Part shown: positions 1 to 13,600 of the stretch, in pieces
Numbering within the stretch: position 1 is the stretch's first letter
Layout: each line of letters starts with the position of its first letter
Origin: Dentipellis sp. KUC8613
Taxonomy: Eukaryota; Basidiomycota; Agaricomycetes; Russulales; Hericiaceae
Length of the DNA: 64,000 bases
Assembly (NCBI GenBank): GCA_002286715.1
Contig: NSJX01000006.1
Coordinates: 434,001-498,000, forward strand
Direction of reading: 5' to 3'
Translations under genes and position numbers: made by a program
The notes under the pieces: model-generated
What the model was told of the DNA's origin: nothing
What the model saw: only the letters and a program-made list of their open reading frames with translations
The model's database searches: none

Positions 1-379
1 GTGAAACTCTTCCCAAGCAGGTATGGACTCGCTCCAAAGCAGCAAACTACTGCCCCCGCGACGGACTTTCTGACTGACCATGCATCATGTTCGAAGGTGT
101 GATCATAAGAAGAGTGGATCACATGGAGCTCCGTATATACCGTACAATTTAAAAACGACTGACTATTCCTTGATAGAATTGCTAATGTAACAACAGTCTA
201 CATGCAAACGTGATAATGTGAGAAAGCAAAACGTGACGGTAGATGAGGATGGGATGCAAGAATGTATGTGGATGAGTCGAATGATGAAGGAGACGCCCAA
301 AATCCAACATGAAACCACGCGAGCAGCTGTCCAAATGGGAAGCACAGCGGCAGGCCGAGGATAAAGCCCAAGCGCGCGC
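1..379. other. 3' flank of the GID7 gene
   Basis: Non-coding sequence downstream of the minus-strand GID7-like gene. The open frames here are short and show no recognisable protein. It probably holds the GID7 3' untranslated region. Confidence 0.4.
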
Positions 380-3300
380 TCATATCTGGGCGCCTCGCGA
401 CCCTGGGCCGTCAAGCGCACTATCGTCCCAAGGCTCCCTCCGCTTGCCTTTGCCTTTCCCACTGGGCTCGGGTTCGCTCTCCAATAGCATCCCGTCTGCT
501 GCGCGGGATGACGAGGCCTGCCTGGACACAGCAGCCGGGGTCGGCTCCCAGATGCGGATGGTGAAGTCATCGGAACAGGACGCGAACATCCGCTTGTTCC
601 TCGGGTTCCACGCGACGGAATTCACACTGCCGCTTCCATGGCCCGAGAGCACGTCGAGCAGGATACCGCGGTCGCGGTGCCAAACATACACGTTTCCGTC
701 TGCATCCAGGCAAGGCGTGTGCGCACGGATTGGATGGCGGGACGCGGCGAGAAGAAGACAAAGGCGGTCAGTCAGATTTGCGCGGGAGGCACGTTGGCTT
801 GGCGGGCGAGACGACGCACCTTCGCTCCCGCTCACCACGAAATTACCGTCGACGCCACCGAAGCAGCTTCGGATGATGTGCCGACCTTGGCGCTGGCCCG
901 TGTACTTACGTGCCATCCGCCCCGTCGAGATGTCCCATAAATGGACCTCCTGCAACAGAGTGCGGCGATGAGAATGAGGCATGGAATCAATCGCGGGACT
1001 CTCACATCTGGTGCGTGGTTAATGAGAGCGTACTGAGAATCGTCCGAGATCTTGACACTTGTTAGCTGGCCTTCCAACACGACAGTTCTGATACGTAAAA
1101 GTAGAAAGGGTCATCAATCATCCGCACCCAGAGGCGCTCCATGGCGGGCAGCGGGCGCGCAGAGGAGAAGAAACGTACACTTCGGGTTGCTTCGTTGCCA
1201 GATCGTACACAATCATGAGATACTCTGTGCTCCGCGACGCATTCGAATTCGCATGCGTGTTATTCCTGCTGCCGCCGACAGGTGGCGTAGCCGTGTCTCC
1301 TCTTCCCGAAGGTGCTGGATGTTGACTAGACGGGCCCGTCGCAGACTCGCCCACGGCGACCAGACGTGTGAAGTCTGGCGTGACGGCAAGATCTGTTATC
1401 CGAATTCCCGTGATGCCCCAGGAGTCGCGCTGCTTCCCGTCAGAGCCCTAGGAAGTGAGACACGCATGGCACGAGTAAGAACGTGTTCTGCCATGTGAAG
1501 AATAAGGGAAACTGGAAACGCACCCATAAGATGATCTTGCGGTCTTGAGAGCCGGAGATAAACCCCGAACCGTCGGGAACCCATGCAAGCGCTGAAACTG
1601 TCTCCGTGTGCGCGTCGAGCGTTCGAATGCAAATTCCAGTCTAAAGCAGTGATAGTCAATCAGGCGTCGAAACCCTAATACCTCTGCTGTCGCACCTGGG
1701 TATTCCACATGTTGATGTACTGGTCAGACGAGGACAGCAATATTGAATCATCTAATGACCACGCCAGACACCCCACAGGGTACTGGTGCTCCTTCAGAAC
1801 CTGTTCTCGCCTATATTCCCGGGTCGTGGGTTCCGCGTCAGTCTATTGGCATTCCACGCTGTCAGTACCGTTCGTATGGAAGGACCCAGGAGATCCCGGG
1901 AGCGGATATGAAAGGCAGAAGCATGCTCACCTGGACCGCCCAAATGATCACCGTCTTATCCTTACTCGCACTCGCCAGTCGCCGTCCACTGTGACTCCAC
2001 TCCAAATTCCACACTTCGTCGGTATGGTCCTCTAGGATCGCCGTCGTCATTCGAGGGAACATATCCTGGTCGCAGTGGTGATCGTTATATAACGAGAAGC
2101 TCTGTGACGTCGTTGGGACATTGTGATACAGGCATTGGTAGCGCTGGTATTGTTGCGACTGATCCAAAAGTGAAGCGAATCGTCGTGGTGGAATCATGAC
2201 GGAGGAAGGTATATAGCCTGTGAAGAAGGTAAGATTGATGAACAAATCTCGGAGAATGGCACGAACGTTGTAAACTGGCGAGTAATGTTCGCCTTGATGA
2301 CCCGTGCGCACCGTCCCAACCAGCCTTCTGTCTCAGTTCCGTGGGGTCTGTGTACATCATAAGGCTAGACAAGCGGGAAATGAGCCACCGGACTCCAAAC
2401 ACGAGATAACACTGGTACATACCTGGACAACGGTTGTAGCTGTTCAGGCTCCATGTTCAGTGGCGCGAGCTCGTTTCTAAGAACGTGCAACGCTGCCGTA
2501 CTTCGACCAGCTTCTAGATATTCTAGATATTTCTGCTGGTTTATAAGGAATTTCGCTTCCTGAAAGACACGGAGTGCTCGTAATTAGACGAGAACAGAAG
2601 CCGATTGCGTCAGGTGCTCACCCATAGGCCCTCGTCTTCCGAGACCCCAAGGCGCGTCAGTGCGACCTCCGCCTCTCCCCAATCCCCGTCGAGGATGCAC
2701 TGTCTGAATTCCGACACCTCTGGGGATTCCATCACGTATCCTGACTCTGCCTCCAACGTTGCTGCAGACTCACTGAGAAAAGCGATACGTGAGCAAAGCG
2801 AGAGACAAAGCGAGTAGATAGCGCACATATAACCGACATCCCGCAGGCTCTGTATTATGAGCCTCACGAACTCCTCCCTGTCAATGTGCGAATCCTCGTA
2901 CAACGTCGTGCCAGGAAGCGTAACTCGAGAAATAGGCGCCTTCGCGTGCTTGGACACCCCATTCGTTACAGCTGAACTAGTAAAACCATTGCTGTTTCCG
3001 TTAGTGTGGAGCTTGGAAGGTAATGGAGGTGTGAGTGTCGAGGGACCCGCTTCAGGAGTGAAATCGGGGGAAACGGATAACGAGTCGTTCTCGGGGAGGC
3101 GCATGGCGGTGGAGTGGGGGTTGTCGTCAGAGAACAAGGAGCGGTCGACGGCTGAAATCGAAGTTGACGTAGATGCGGAAGTGCTGGTGCTGTCCACGCG
3201 TTGTCTCTTGCGTGCTCGCTCTCGGTCTCCAAGGGTGGTAGCTGGGCGACGGACGGCGGAGTGCTCAATTCGCGCATCCCGGGGACAAAGAACATTTACA

Positions 3301-3565
3301 ACGTACCTGAACGCTGCTGTGGGGAGTGATAAGAGGTTGTTTCGCTCCTGTTCTCACTCTCCAGTTGGGACCTTGTGCGAGTCGCAGGGATAAGAGGGCT
3401 CGAGCCTCCGATGTGCGCAGCTCTAGCGGGCGACGAACGGGAGGGCGATGCGGTGGTTAAAGTGCCCCGGGCAGGGGAGTGCGTATGGGGTTGGTGTAAG
3501 TCTGGGACTGGGTCCCGTGAGGGGGTTGTGGGTGAAGGTAGGGGATCAATGGTGGCAACGTGCAA
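380..3565 (-). CDS. GID7/WDR26-type subunit of the GID/CTLH ubiquitin ligase
   Basis: WD40 protein of the GID/CTLH E3 ligase, which in yeast marks gluconeogenic enzymes for degradation; Gid7/WDR26 acts as a scaffold. Spliced minus-strand frames give a disordered Ser/Pro-rich N-terminus, a LisH-like helix near 2.85 kb ([16 protein letters not shown]), a CTLH stretch near 2.7 kb ([16 protein letters not shown]), then WD40 repeats with [17 protein letters not shown] (about 2.0 kb) and [18 protein letters not shown] followed by [10 protein letters not shown] near the C-terminus. The order and motifs match fungal Gid7 and WDR26. The stop at 380 is clear. The N-terminus is not: the frame runs through an intron (about 3.24-3.30 kb) into an upstream exon to about 3565 without an ATG, and the first in-frame ATG of the main exon is near 3104. 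It faces HOP1 across a divergent intergenic region. Confidence 0.85.
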
Positions 3566-4365
3566 GACTGGTGCGGAGGAGGATGGGCATGCACGACGGA
3601 GTGAAAGGACGACGATAAAGATCTAAATATCAGTTGATGACTGGATTTCAGGAGGCGCGAATATGGCGAAACGAGGTCGGGCTCGAGGCAGGTGCTGGGG
3701 TAAGGAAGACCATTAGCCTGCCACCGGCACCGTCCTCACCACCGTCGCGTGCTATTTCGCACGAAGCACTCGCCTCAACCCGAGCCAATTGTCTTATTAT
3801 TCTCAGGTCGGCATGGAAGCCAAGCATTGGAGGCAAACGTATTATACGATGGGGCTCTGCATGAGGTGCTGCAGTCCGATATCTCCTGCTTCCGTACGAT
3901 GATTGCTCATAAAGGACCAGCAGGTGATCGCACAGGCTCAGCGAAACTGGCCATGTCCGTGCCCGGCCGCATGTCCCAGGCGCCTCAGTATCATCGCTGA
4001 TTGTGTCGAAACGAGCATGCTACCTCCTCGTGCCGACTGCAGTCGAAAAGATGACAATCACCATCCCGATTGGACCCGCGGGTCTACTCCGGCAATACCA
4101 TCTTGACAAGTCTCAGAAGCAGCAGTACGCCTCCGAAGACTGCAGAGAAGATGGGACGGTGGAAAAGCGTCGGGTGCATCGACGAGCTCATCGTTCGTGA
4201 CAATGCGGACGCACAGGAACCTCGAAATGGAAACCATTACGATCAATGCCGTGGCGCCGGACCCGCCGATCAGTCCATGGACCTTCTGCACATCAGGTGA
4301 CCGAGACGCGTCGCGTGTCTGTCTCCTTTTGGCTTTCCTCTCTTCCTCCACAACCACCACCAGCA
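3566..4365. other. Divergent intergenic region GID7 / HOP1
   Basis: About 0.8 kb between two head-to-head genes, presumably carrying both promoters. The missing GID7 start exon may also lie here. I see no clear TATA box or repeat. Confidence 0.4.
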
Positions 4366-7300
4366 ATGCAAGCGCAAGCTCACAAACGAGTGCAGGTGAG
4401 CAACGCGCAGAAAATGACAACTCATGAAATAGCTTTTTGATACTGTTCGGAAATGGCAGGAAGCACTGTCAGCACAACAAAGCTTGGCGACCGTCCAGAC
4501 TTTGTTGCGCGCAGGTCTTGGATGCATCGCCTATCTTCGGTAAGCCATGACTTCCCAATGGCTTTTACAAACACTCACATATATCTCAGCGACTTGCTGC
4601 CACAGGAGAACTTCGCTGAGAGTGGGTCCTCAAATCACGTCCTCGTTGTATCATGCGCATATATGCTGCTTTCCAGGTTTTCTGACGTCATCTTCGGATG
4701 GCACAATATCATCTCAAAGCTCAGATGCTGGGCTGCTCACTTCTGCGAATGATAACGGTAGAAGGCGCGGCGTCAGTGGGTTTCGGGTCATGACAGTGAG
4801 TCGTGGCTGGTCGGCGGAAGCAGACAAGATTCTTGATTATCTGGTCAGTCATCCCTAATTCCTTTGGATTGGCGGCTTGATATAAGCATCTTTCCAGGAG
4901 AATGGCATATTCGATGCGATCGAGAAGCAGTACCTCCGCAGTTTCATCTTCGCTATCTACTTGGTCAGTCCGAGCGTCTCTCTACCTACGCCGCACCTTA
5001 CGATTTATTTCTGGTAGGACGATCAAGATCCGAATAAGTACGTACGCATATATGCGCCTTAATGTCATTCTCGTGAGAGCCTCACCCATTGCTAGCATCG
5101 TGGAGGCATACACCTTCAATTTCAAGGTGTGTACATAATTATTATCTTGGAAGTACAGTCATTGAGAGAGGCTGCCCTGCAGTATCATACTATTCCTGGC
5201 ACAGATACTGTCGTACCGATCATGTCTCTCGGGGAGGACCTCATGCGGATGAGTCTCAATGGTCAAAAGCCTGCCGGAGATCCTGTGGCCGAAGCGACTA
5301 GGCAGGGGAAAGCTCCGACGTTGGGCGAAGTAAAGCTGAGCCTGAAGGTTTGTCGGGGTGCCTCCTCACTATCGTATGACATCTGTTCATGCACCCATGT
5401 TCATAGACATTGATCAAGACCCTGATACAAGCCATCACGAATATGGACAGGCTACCAAGTATACACATTCTAGCTTGTTGCATTGGTCTTGTCGCTGATA
5501 ATCTTTAGAACGCCGCTTTGCCACCTTCAAGATCCATTATTACCCGCATACGCCAGCATCGTATGAACCTCCCAATTTCTGCGCCGGCGATGCCGAAAAA
5601 GATCAGTGGTACTTCACCACGCATGGAAAGAAAGAGGCGCCGGAAAAGTGGAGCATCGGGAAGCTGGAGACGGGGTGGCACGGGTAAGTCTCTTTCCTCC
5701 CTCAACGAAAGTGTGTATGTATGTGACACATGGTTTGCAGCGTCGATGTGCACGTCGCATCCGTCTCGGGCATCATCCCACCCACCGACGACAACAGTGC
5801 TCCTTTCTCCGGGACCACGTCCTCGCCCCACCCGACTGCCACCTACGATACCACATCCCGCAAAGCCGAGATCGAAGTCCAGAAACGCGATGCCGCCGAA
5901 CGCACCGTCGTCTGGGACGCCGACAACCTCGGCAGAATGGACTCCCGCGACGTCGACGCCGAAGGCGAGGTTGATCCTGAGTATATACCGGACGAAGCGG
6001 ACGACTCGGGCGTGGGGCTCGATGTGTGGGTGCCGCTTGGTGTGCGGAATGAAGATGGGGAGATCATCCCGCTGTCGAGGGAGCAGCAAGTTGCCGAGCG
6101 CCGGGAGCACATGCAGGGCTCCGGGGGCGATATGGATGTGGATGGTGGAAATACCCAGGAGCTACTCTTTGGAGGGACGACCGAGAGTATCCCGAGCTGC
6201 GTGGGGCATCTGGTATGCCCGCCTTTACTTGGTGTCCACGGGAATGCTCATCTCTGGCATGGCAGAACGACAAGGGCCAGGAAGACATGGACCAGGACTT
6301 CTCGCAGACCCAGAAGATCGTCGCGACCCAGGTGGCAGAGTCATCCAGCCAGCTACCACCCCCAACGTCCCCGATCTCGACATCATCGAGCATCCTGCAC
6401 CCTCTGCCTGTCGCGTCTGAGTCCCCGGTCACAAGCAGCCCACTTCCACCTTCTGACATCAATCCATGCTCGTTCATGAGCACTACGAGCCGAGGGATCG
6501 ACACGCAGATGGTCATCGACGCGGTGGAGAATTCGACGAGGCGTCTAAGTGGTCCTATTGAAGAAGAGATGCTTGGCGAGTGTCCCGTCGTCTGTCATTT
6601 ATTACTGATTAACAGCAATGTCATTCTGTAGATATGGAGACACAGGTAATACCAACATTCGAAGACAGCATGCGAACTCCAACTCGCCCCACGACTCAGA
6701 CGACCGCCAATGCCGCGACAAGGGCTTCCACGTCCCACTGCACTGTCAGGAAGCAAGGAACCGCAAATACAAGCACGACGGAAGAGAAGCTCAACTGTGA
6801 CTGTGGCGTCTGCGTATGTCCCCAATAACCTCTGCCTTCCGATGGCTCGCCGACCGGCGCCACCTCATCACAGATCGAAGACTGCCCGCTGCTCTTCTGC
6901 GAAGGCGGCTGCGAGACATGGTATCACATCTGGTACGCAGCACCAATCTCATCACATCTCGCGCACAGATGATATATGACTTCGTTATTCCCTACCGACG
7001 TACTACAGGTGCATGGGGTAAGCGCTGCCACCGATATCATGCTTTCGTGCTGACGCCTGCTGCTCGCAGATTCCACTCCGAAAGCGACGCGCGCCTGCCG
7101 CAGAAGTTTACGTGCTTCCACTGCCACCTGCGCAACGACCAGAACTGGGAGATCATCGTGCTGCAGCCGTGGTACCAGGATATGCTGTCGAAGTATGGCC
7201 AGCTTGCGCTGTTCAGGTGAGTGATTATCTGTGTTTCGGGTTGGGATGGCCTCTGACGAGGATGTGGTGCGTAGGCGAGCGATCAAAATCGCTGAGAATG

Positions 7301-8289
7301 AGGAGCCGGGAACGTCTAAGGAGTTCGCTGGCCTGATAGGTACGTGCCCCTGTTAAATTGATGTGTACTTACGACGAGCCATCTACAGGCTGTGAGGCGC
7401 TCGTCGCCGGACAGCTCTTCAAGCGCCTCGAAACCGAGGGTCCGTCCCATCCTATCCCTCCCCTCTCGTCCCTCTTCGTTCTAACAGCACACACAGGCTT
7501 CATCGCCGCGGCCTCCGACCACGAGGGCATCGCCGCGCCCCCGCCCGCGCGCGTCAAGGGCGGGAAAGGCAAGGGCAAGCAGAAGCAGCGCAAGAACATC
7601 AAGAAGGCGGTGTATGCGTTCGTCGCGGCGGCACGCCGCGGCAAGGCGTATGCGGACTATTTTACGCCGGATCGGACGGTGGAGATGCGTGTTATGGGGC
7701 TGGAGGATCTGGTGAGTTGTTGTTGTGATTGTATCTTTCGCCTCTGTGTTTGTGGCTGCATGTTCTGTGGTTTAGCTTCGTGTTTATTAGGGGATAGGTG
7801 GACAGTGGTGGAGAGTGCGCTTCGGTCCTCTGTTCCTCGCTCCCGCTCCCCGCTCCCCGCTCCCGTCCCTTTTCTTCTTTCCTTCCCCCGTGGAGCACGC
7901 TCTTCTGGTACCGGTGGGAACAAGCGCTCACTAATCTCATTGCCAAGGCGCGCACTTCGAAAGGCAAGCGGCGCGTCGAGGGCCCGACCAACACCACGGC
8001 TGCGAGTACGACTACGACGTCACCCGCCGTGGAGCAGGCAAGGTACGTGCCCCCGAACCTGCACCCCCCCCCCTCCGCATCGCTAACACGTGGATCACAC
8101 ACCCACGCCAACTGCAGCTCGAGATCTGGTCATGCCGTGCCAGGTGCCATGGCTCCACCCGAGACGCCGCAGGTGCAGCAGGATATCGGGAAACGGAAAG
8201 GCATGGGCGGGCTGCCGCAGGGCGCGGTGGTGCGCGCGAGCAAGAAGGTCAAGATTTCGCTGGTGGCGCCTGTGGATTTGTATGACTAG
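4366..8289 (+). CDS. HOP1 meiotic chromosome axis protein (HORMA + PHD + winged helix)
   Basis: Hop1 coats meiotic chromosome axes and promotes double-strand breaks and homologue bias. The ATG at 4366 starts a 10-codon exon spliced in frame to QEALSAQQSLATVQTLLRAGLG, the typical start of the HORMA domain. HORMA continues through LRDLLPQENF, EKQYLRSFIFAIY and RRFATFKIHYYPHTP to GWHGVDVHVASVSGI (about 5.8 kb). A middle region (6.2-6.7 kb) carries several SQ/TQ dipeptides (FSQTQ, ATQV, DTQM), as expected for ATM/ATR-type phosphorylation. A PHD finger at 6.8-7.15 kb has the spacing C-x-C, C-x3-C, H-x2-C, C-x2-C. A winged-helix-like segment follows (LIGCEALVAGQLFKRLETEGF, 7.35-7.7 kb) with a basic tail. 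HORMA followed by PHD and winged helix is the architecture of yeast Hop1's chromatin-binding region. It has many short introns and one 9-base microexon. Confidence 0.92.
7009..7017 (+). other. 9-base microexon inside HOP1
   Basis: Introns 6933-7008 and 7018-7069 both have GT-AG ends and leave nine bases between them. Joined in phase they encode the end of W, then C-M-G, supplying the zinc-binding Cys of H-x2-C in the PHD finger. Direct joining of the flanking exons would create TGA at the junction. Confidence 0.75.
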
Positions 8290-10688
8290 CTAGCTGCTCG
8301 CTGGGGCTTGGCGGTGGTGCTGGCTGCTGGCTGCTGGCCGTGAGCTGGTGCTGTGGTTCTGGTTCTAGTTCTCGCTTTCCATTTCGCTGGCTCTGTCTGT
8401 GCTCTCTGTCGCTGTGGTTTTGTCTGTTCGACTGTGCTCTGGATTTCTCGGCTCGTCTGCCGCTGTCTGTTGTTGTCTGTATTTTGCAGGTGGCCGCTTT
8501 CATACAACGTCTCCGACTTCGCTCTGTCTGCTCTGGTCATCGAAGACGTCCTTTCCATTGTTCTGCGCTGGACATCATCCCATACTGTATATTATGCACT
8601 CTGTACGTCCCCTAGCTATAGGTAAAGAACAAGATCCTCGTCCGCTGCTACCGTTCTGCCCGTATGACCCAAACCGACGCTCAAGCAAGATACCCTCCGG
8701 AGGTCCAGACAGACTCAGGTCGTCAGACCACCTGCTAGCACCGAGATAGCCTCGGCAAGTTTGAGCTTGGCACCTGCATAAATACTAGCAGGCCGATATC
8801 GCGCGCGACAGCTCGGAAGGTTCTGACGCCCCCATGTACTCGTACAAGCTAAGTACCACTGTGACCTGGGTCTAGATCTGAGTAACCCCGTGGCCGCCTG
8901 AAATACAGGTAGTTGTTGGCTGTGTTGAGCGGTCATTGGGTCCTTGCTCAGCACGTCTGTATGCTCCGGCGGGCGCAGAGCGGGCCCGGGTCTAAGCATG
9001 GAATAAGTACATACATATATACATAGCGCTGTTCGCTGAGGAACCCAGATGTATATGAGTACTGGCGGTCTAGACTCTGACAGCGGCAGCGTCCTGCGCC
9101 CTGGTATTAGTAGACGTGGGTAGGGCGGCATGTACTTACTGGTAGAGGGATCGGGGGGTCGCGATGGGGATGGTGCGCCTCAGGCCGAATCTGAAGTGGA
9201 TATATGCGGAGTGCGATGTGCCGTGGTGAAGCTTGTGCGTCTTTGAGGGCCTAAATCAGATACATATAGGATTGGCTTCAGTCTCAGCCTCAGTCTGAGG
9301 CCACCTCTGCAATAGTCGGGGTGTCTGGGCTAGACGCGTACGGTACCGGCGCGCCCCGGCGTTGTAGAGCTGGAGTGCTCCATGTTGACGTCGCGGCGGC
9401 CGCGTACTTATCGCACGTATACGCGCGTAAAAGGCGAGCTCGAGTCTGATGGTACCGTGTCAACGAGGAGTTGTATTTGACGAGCCTATAGTTCGTGGCG
9501 TCAGTGCGGGGCGGGGGACGAGAGATCGAGATGCGTACATACGTCGAATAAGTGGGCAGGCGAGCTCCCGGGCGACGGAGTAGGGAGCTACGGTGGGGAT
9601 TGACGTCGTAAAGGCCCTGCTGGATCCACACCATTAATTAATGTTAGGCTTAGCATCGTACGCGCCTACCGGTGATTTCACGAGGAGGACGTTGGAGTCC
9701 TCGTCATCCACGGCGAAACGGGGACCACGTCCGCAGGAGCTTCAGGGCGCGAATTGCGGTTCTGCATCACGATCAGAGGACGAGGGACGAGGGTGCCCGT
9801 CAGGCTTCGCCGCTCCAAAGTGCGTGCGCGCCGCCATGCGAGTTTAATTAGTCGGTGTATGAATTCAGAGCACGTGAATATTTCATCGTGGTGCAGCTGA
9901 GCATATGCGCTGTGGGTCCAGTCCGAGTCGGTGGGTGGGCGCGTTGTTGGACGTGCCAGGCCCGGCAGGAGAAAGCGGCCGAAGGCATTCGAAGCGTGCC
10001 ATCATGTGGACGACATAGGGCCCGCGCGCGCCATGGGAAGGACTTCTATCGGGCGGGGATGGGGACCGACATGGAGCCATATGCATATGCAGCTGCATTG
10101 AAATGGTAGGCGACATACATTTGCATTGGGGGTAGATACACGCGATTGTATTATTGAATGGGGAAAAAAGAATGTACACCACTCTAACGAGCCCCGCCGC
10201 CGTGTGGGTCGGCGACAGGGAGATACGGAGGTGCAGTCTATGCCTTGCACCATAACTTCATCTCCTGCGAGGGCCTCGCGATGCAGATCGTCGGCCGTAG
10301 GAGTCGGATACGACGAGTTGCCAAAACGCGAGGGGATGAGGTAAGCAGAAGCGCGGACGCGCAGATATAGGTTGTAGTTTAGGGCCGGCGCATAATTATA
10401 TGGATCGCGGCAAATGGGGTGCAGGGCAGGAGCGCGAGCAAGAAAGTGCAGAGAATGCAACAAACAATTGTTCAAGATCGCAGGGTAGAAAGGGCAGGAG
10501 TGGAGTTGAGAGAGGACATGGATGGAGATCTCGATCCATTAAGACGCGCGAGGAACACGCGTCGCGCCGCCAGGACGGAAGAAAGTTCCAGGCGCGGCGG
10601 TCGCCACCGGATTTCGATCCATATACTGCTCCATATTCGACTCCATATTCCACCGTCTCCTCGTCCTCCTCGACGTCTCTCTGCTCGA
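8290..10688. other. Intergenic region HOP1 - DOA1
   Basis: 2.4 kb with no supported gene. The open frames are short, overlap each other and show no family motif. An AT-rich stretch (ATAATTATAT) lies near 10.39 kb, about 0.3 kb before the DOA1 start, and could be a promoter element. I found no tRNA and no mobile element protein. Confidence 0.4.
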
Positions 10689-13600
10689 ATGCCCTTCAAG
10701 CTCGCGGCAACCCTTGCCTCCCACTCCTCCGACGTCCGTACTTCTCCCTCTTTCTTCCTTGTTCTTCCTAACCCTACCCCAGGTCAGAGCAGTCGCGTCC
10801 CCCACAAACGATCTCATCCTATCTGCATCCCGCGATTCCACCGCGATCGCATGGATTAAATCCACAGACCAGCCCTTCCAACCCGCCGCTGTCTTCCGCC
10901 CCAGTCCCCGCTTCGTAAACGCCGTCACCTACCTCCCACCCACCCCAGACGCGCCTCAGGGTGAGCCCTCCCCACTCCCACTCCCCGGTGGCAATTAAGC
11001 GGTCCACAGGATACGCCGTCACCGGCGGCCAGGATGCAGTCATCAACGTCTGGGTCATCGGCGCCAGCAGCGACGAGCCCAAGTACACCCTCATCGGCCA
11101 CACCGACAACGTCTGCGCACTCAAGGGCAGAGCAGATGGTGTCATCGTCTCCGGGTCGTGGGACAGGTACGTCCTTTGTGCTCCCCCGCCCCCCCATCAT
11201 ACGCATCCGTCCCAAGGACCGCCAAAATATGGCGCGACTTCCAGCTCGCGCACGACCTCACCGGCCACACCCAGTCCGTCTGGGCCGTGCTCGACGTCCA
11301 CGACGACCAGTTTCTCACCGGTAAGCCCCTCCCCGCTCTCCCCGCCCCCCGCACGAGCCCGCCCCCCAGGTTCGGCCGACAAAACCATAAAGCTCTGGCG
11401 GCAGCACAAGTGCCTGCGCACGTACCACGGGCACAAGGACGCCGTGCGGAGCCTCGTCCTGCTCACCGACATCGGCTTCGCCTCTGCGTCCAACGACAGG
11501 CCAGTCGTTTCTTGTATGCGCGCGCTCCGCAGCCCCCGCTGAGCGGCCCTCCCACCCACAGCGAAATCTGCGTCTGGACGTTCGAAGGTGACATCGTCTA
11601 CTCGCTCAGCGCACACACCTCCTTCGTCTACACCCTGGCCACGCTCCCGAGCGGCGACCTCGTGTCGGGCGGCGAGGACCGCACCGTCCGCGTCTGGCGA
11701 GGTAAGCGCCCGACCCATCTCCCACCGTGCGCCCGCCCCTGCGCGCACGCAGGGGCGCGGGGCGCGGGGGCACCACACTGACAGACACGAACGCTGACCG
11801 CGCGCCGGCAGACGGCGAGTGCTCGCAGACGATCGTGCACCCCGCGATCTCCGTGTGGTCCGTGTCGACGATGCCGAACGGGGACATCGTCTCGGGCTGC
11901 AGCGACGGCGTCGTGCGCGTGTTCAGCGAGGCGGAGGCGCGCTGGGCCGCGCCCGAGGCGCTCAAGGCGTACGACGACCAGGTCGCGAGCCAGGCGCTCC
12001 CCGCCCAGCAGGTCGGCGACGTCAAGAAGTCCGACCTGCCAGGGACGGACGCGCTGGCGACGCCAGGTACGTGCCTCCTTCCCCCCTTCTCCTTCCCCCT
12101 TGCCCTCGTCCGCTTTGTTTCCGTGTGCGTGTGCTGACGATTGGGCGGCCCAGGAAGGAAACCGGGCGAGGTCAAGATGGTCCGGAACGGCGCTATCGTC
12201 GAGGCCCACCAGGTACGCGTGTGCGGCTTTGTCAGGCTGCAGCTATGGCTGGAGCACCGGCTCGGGCTCGTGTGACGGCGGACGCTGACTGAACGGCCGA
12301 CAGTGGGACGCGGCGGGCGGGAGCTGGCAGAAAATTGGCGAGGTCGTCGACGCGGTCGGCGCGGGGCGCAAGCAGCTGCACGAGGGCAAGGAGTACGACT
12401 ACGTGTTCGACGTCGATATCCAGGACGGCGTGCCCCCGCTCAAGCTGCCCTACAACGCGAACGGTGCGCCCTCCTCCCTCCCCTCCCCATGCACGTGACA
12501 CCGTGTCTGATGCCTTGCGTCTTGTTCTTGTTCTTGTTCTTGCTTCCTACTCGCGCGCGCAGAAAACCCGTACGGCGCGGCGCAGCGCTTCCTCGAGGCG
12601 AACGAGCTCCCGATGAGCTACGTCGACCAGGTCGTGCAGTTCATCGAGAAGAACACGGCCGGCGTCAACATCGGCGGCGGCGAGGAGTACGCGGACCCGT
12701 TCACAGGTGCGCCGCGCCCTCCCTCCCTCCATCTTTCTTCCCCATCCCCATCTCCCTCGCCCTGACCACGGCCTTGCACTCTAGGCGCATCGCGCTACCG
12801 CGGCGCACCGTCGGCGGCCACCGCGGGCGGCGCAGGCGCGGACCCGTTCACGGGCGGCTCGCGGTACACGCCTCCTGTGGCTCCTTCCCCGGCACCGGCA
12901 CCGGCACCGATGGCTGCAAGCGATCCGTTCACGGGCGCGTCGCGGTACACGTCGGCGAGCACACCGCCCGTCACTGTGCAGCCGGCCGCGCCGCATGCCG
13001 CTGTCATCCCCGTCGTGCGTGTTTTTCAACTGCCTGTCTGGGCGTGTGGTGAGTTGGTGGTGGTGTGCTGATACGGAGGTGGAACAGTCGAAACCGCTGT
13101 CGTTCAAGCAGGCGAATGTGGCCGCGATGCAGGGCAAGCTGTACCAGTTCGACGATGCGCTCAGGAACGAGATCGTGCGTGCTCCCTTTACCCTTAATCC
13201 GCCATTCATCGTCGAGCCACGCGGGCTGACTGGCACCGTGTGCAGTCGACGTCGGAGCTCGCGCTGTACCCGGAAGAAACAAAGCAGCTGGAAGAGCTGT
13301 TCCAGTACCTCCACGAGGCGGTCGCGGGGCGCGCGCCGCAGGTCGCGCTGACGCGCTCGCACATCGAGACGGTCGTGCAGATCCTCACGCGCTGGCCTGC
13401 GTCGCAGCGCTTTCCCGGTGCGTCTCGTCCCTTCCTACCCTCTCCTCCCCTCCAACGCCGGCTGACTGGCCCTGCACACAGTGCTGGACCTCGCGCGGCT
13501 GATCAGCGGGTACTGCTCGGGGCTGCTCGACGCGTCGGGGATGCGCGGCGCGTTCTTCGACGCGCTGTTCAAGGCGTCGGACTGGACGAAGGACATGTCG

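Noticed and set aside
5518..6420. 300-codon plus-strand frame
   Set aside because: It overlaps HOP1 exons in another frame; the HORMA motifs lie in the spliced frame.
9641..9847. Open frame after a TTAATTAATG start in the HOP1-DOA1 gap
   Set aside because: 68 codons with no similarity I can recognise, no introns and no supporting promoter signs.
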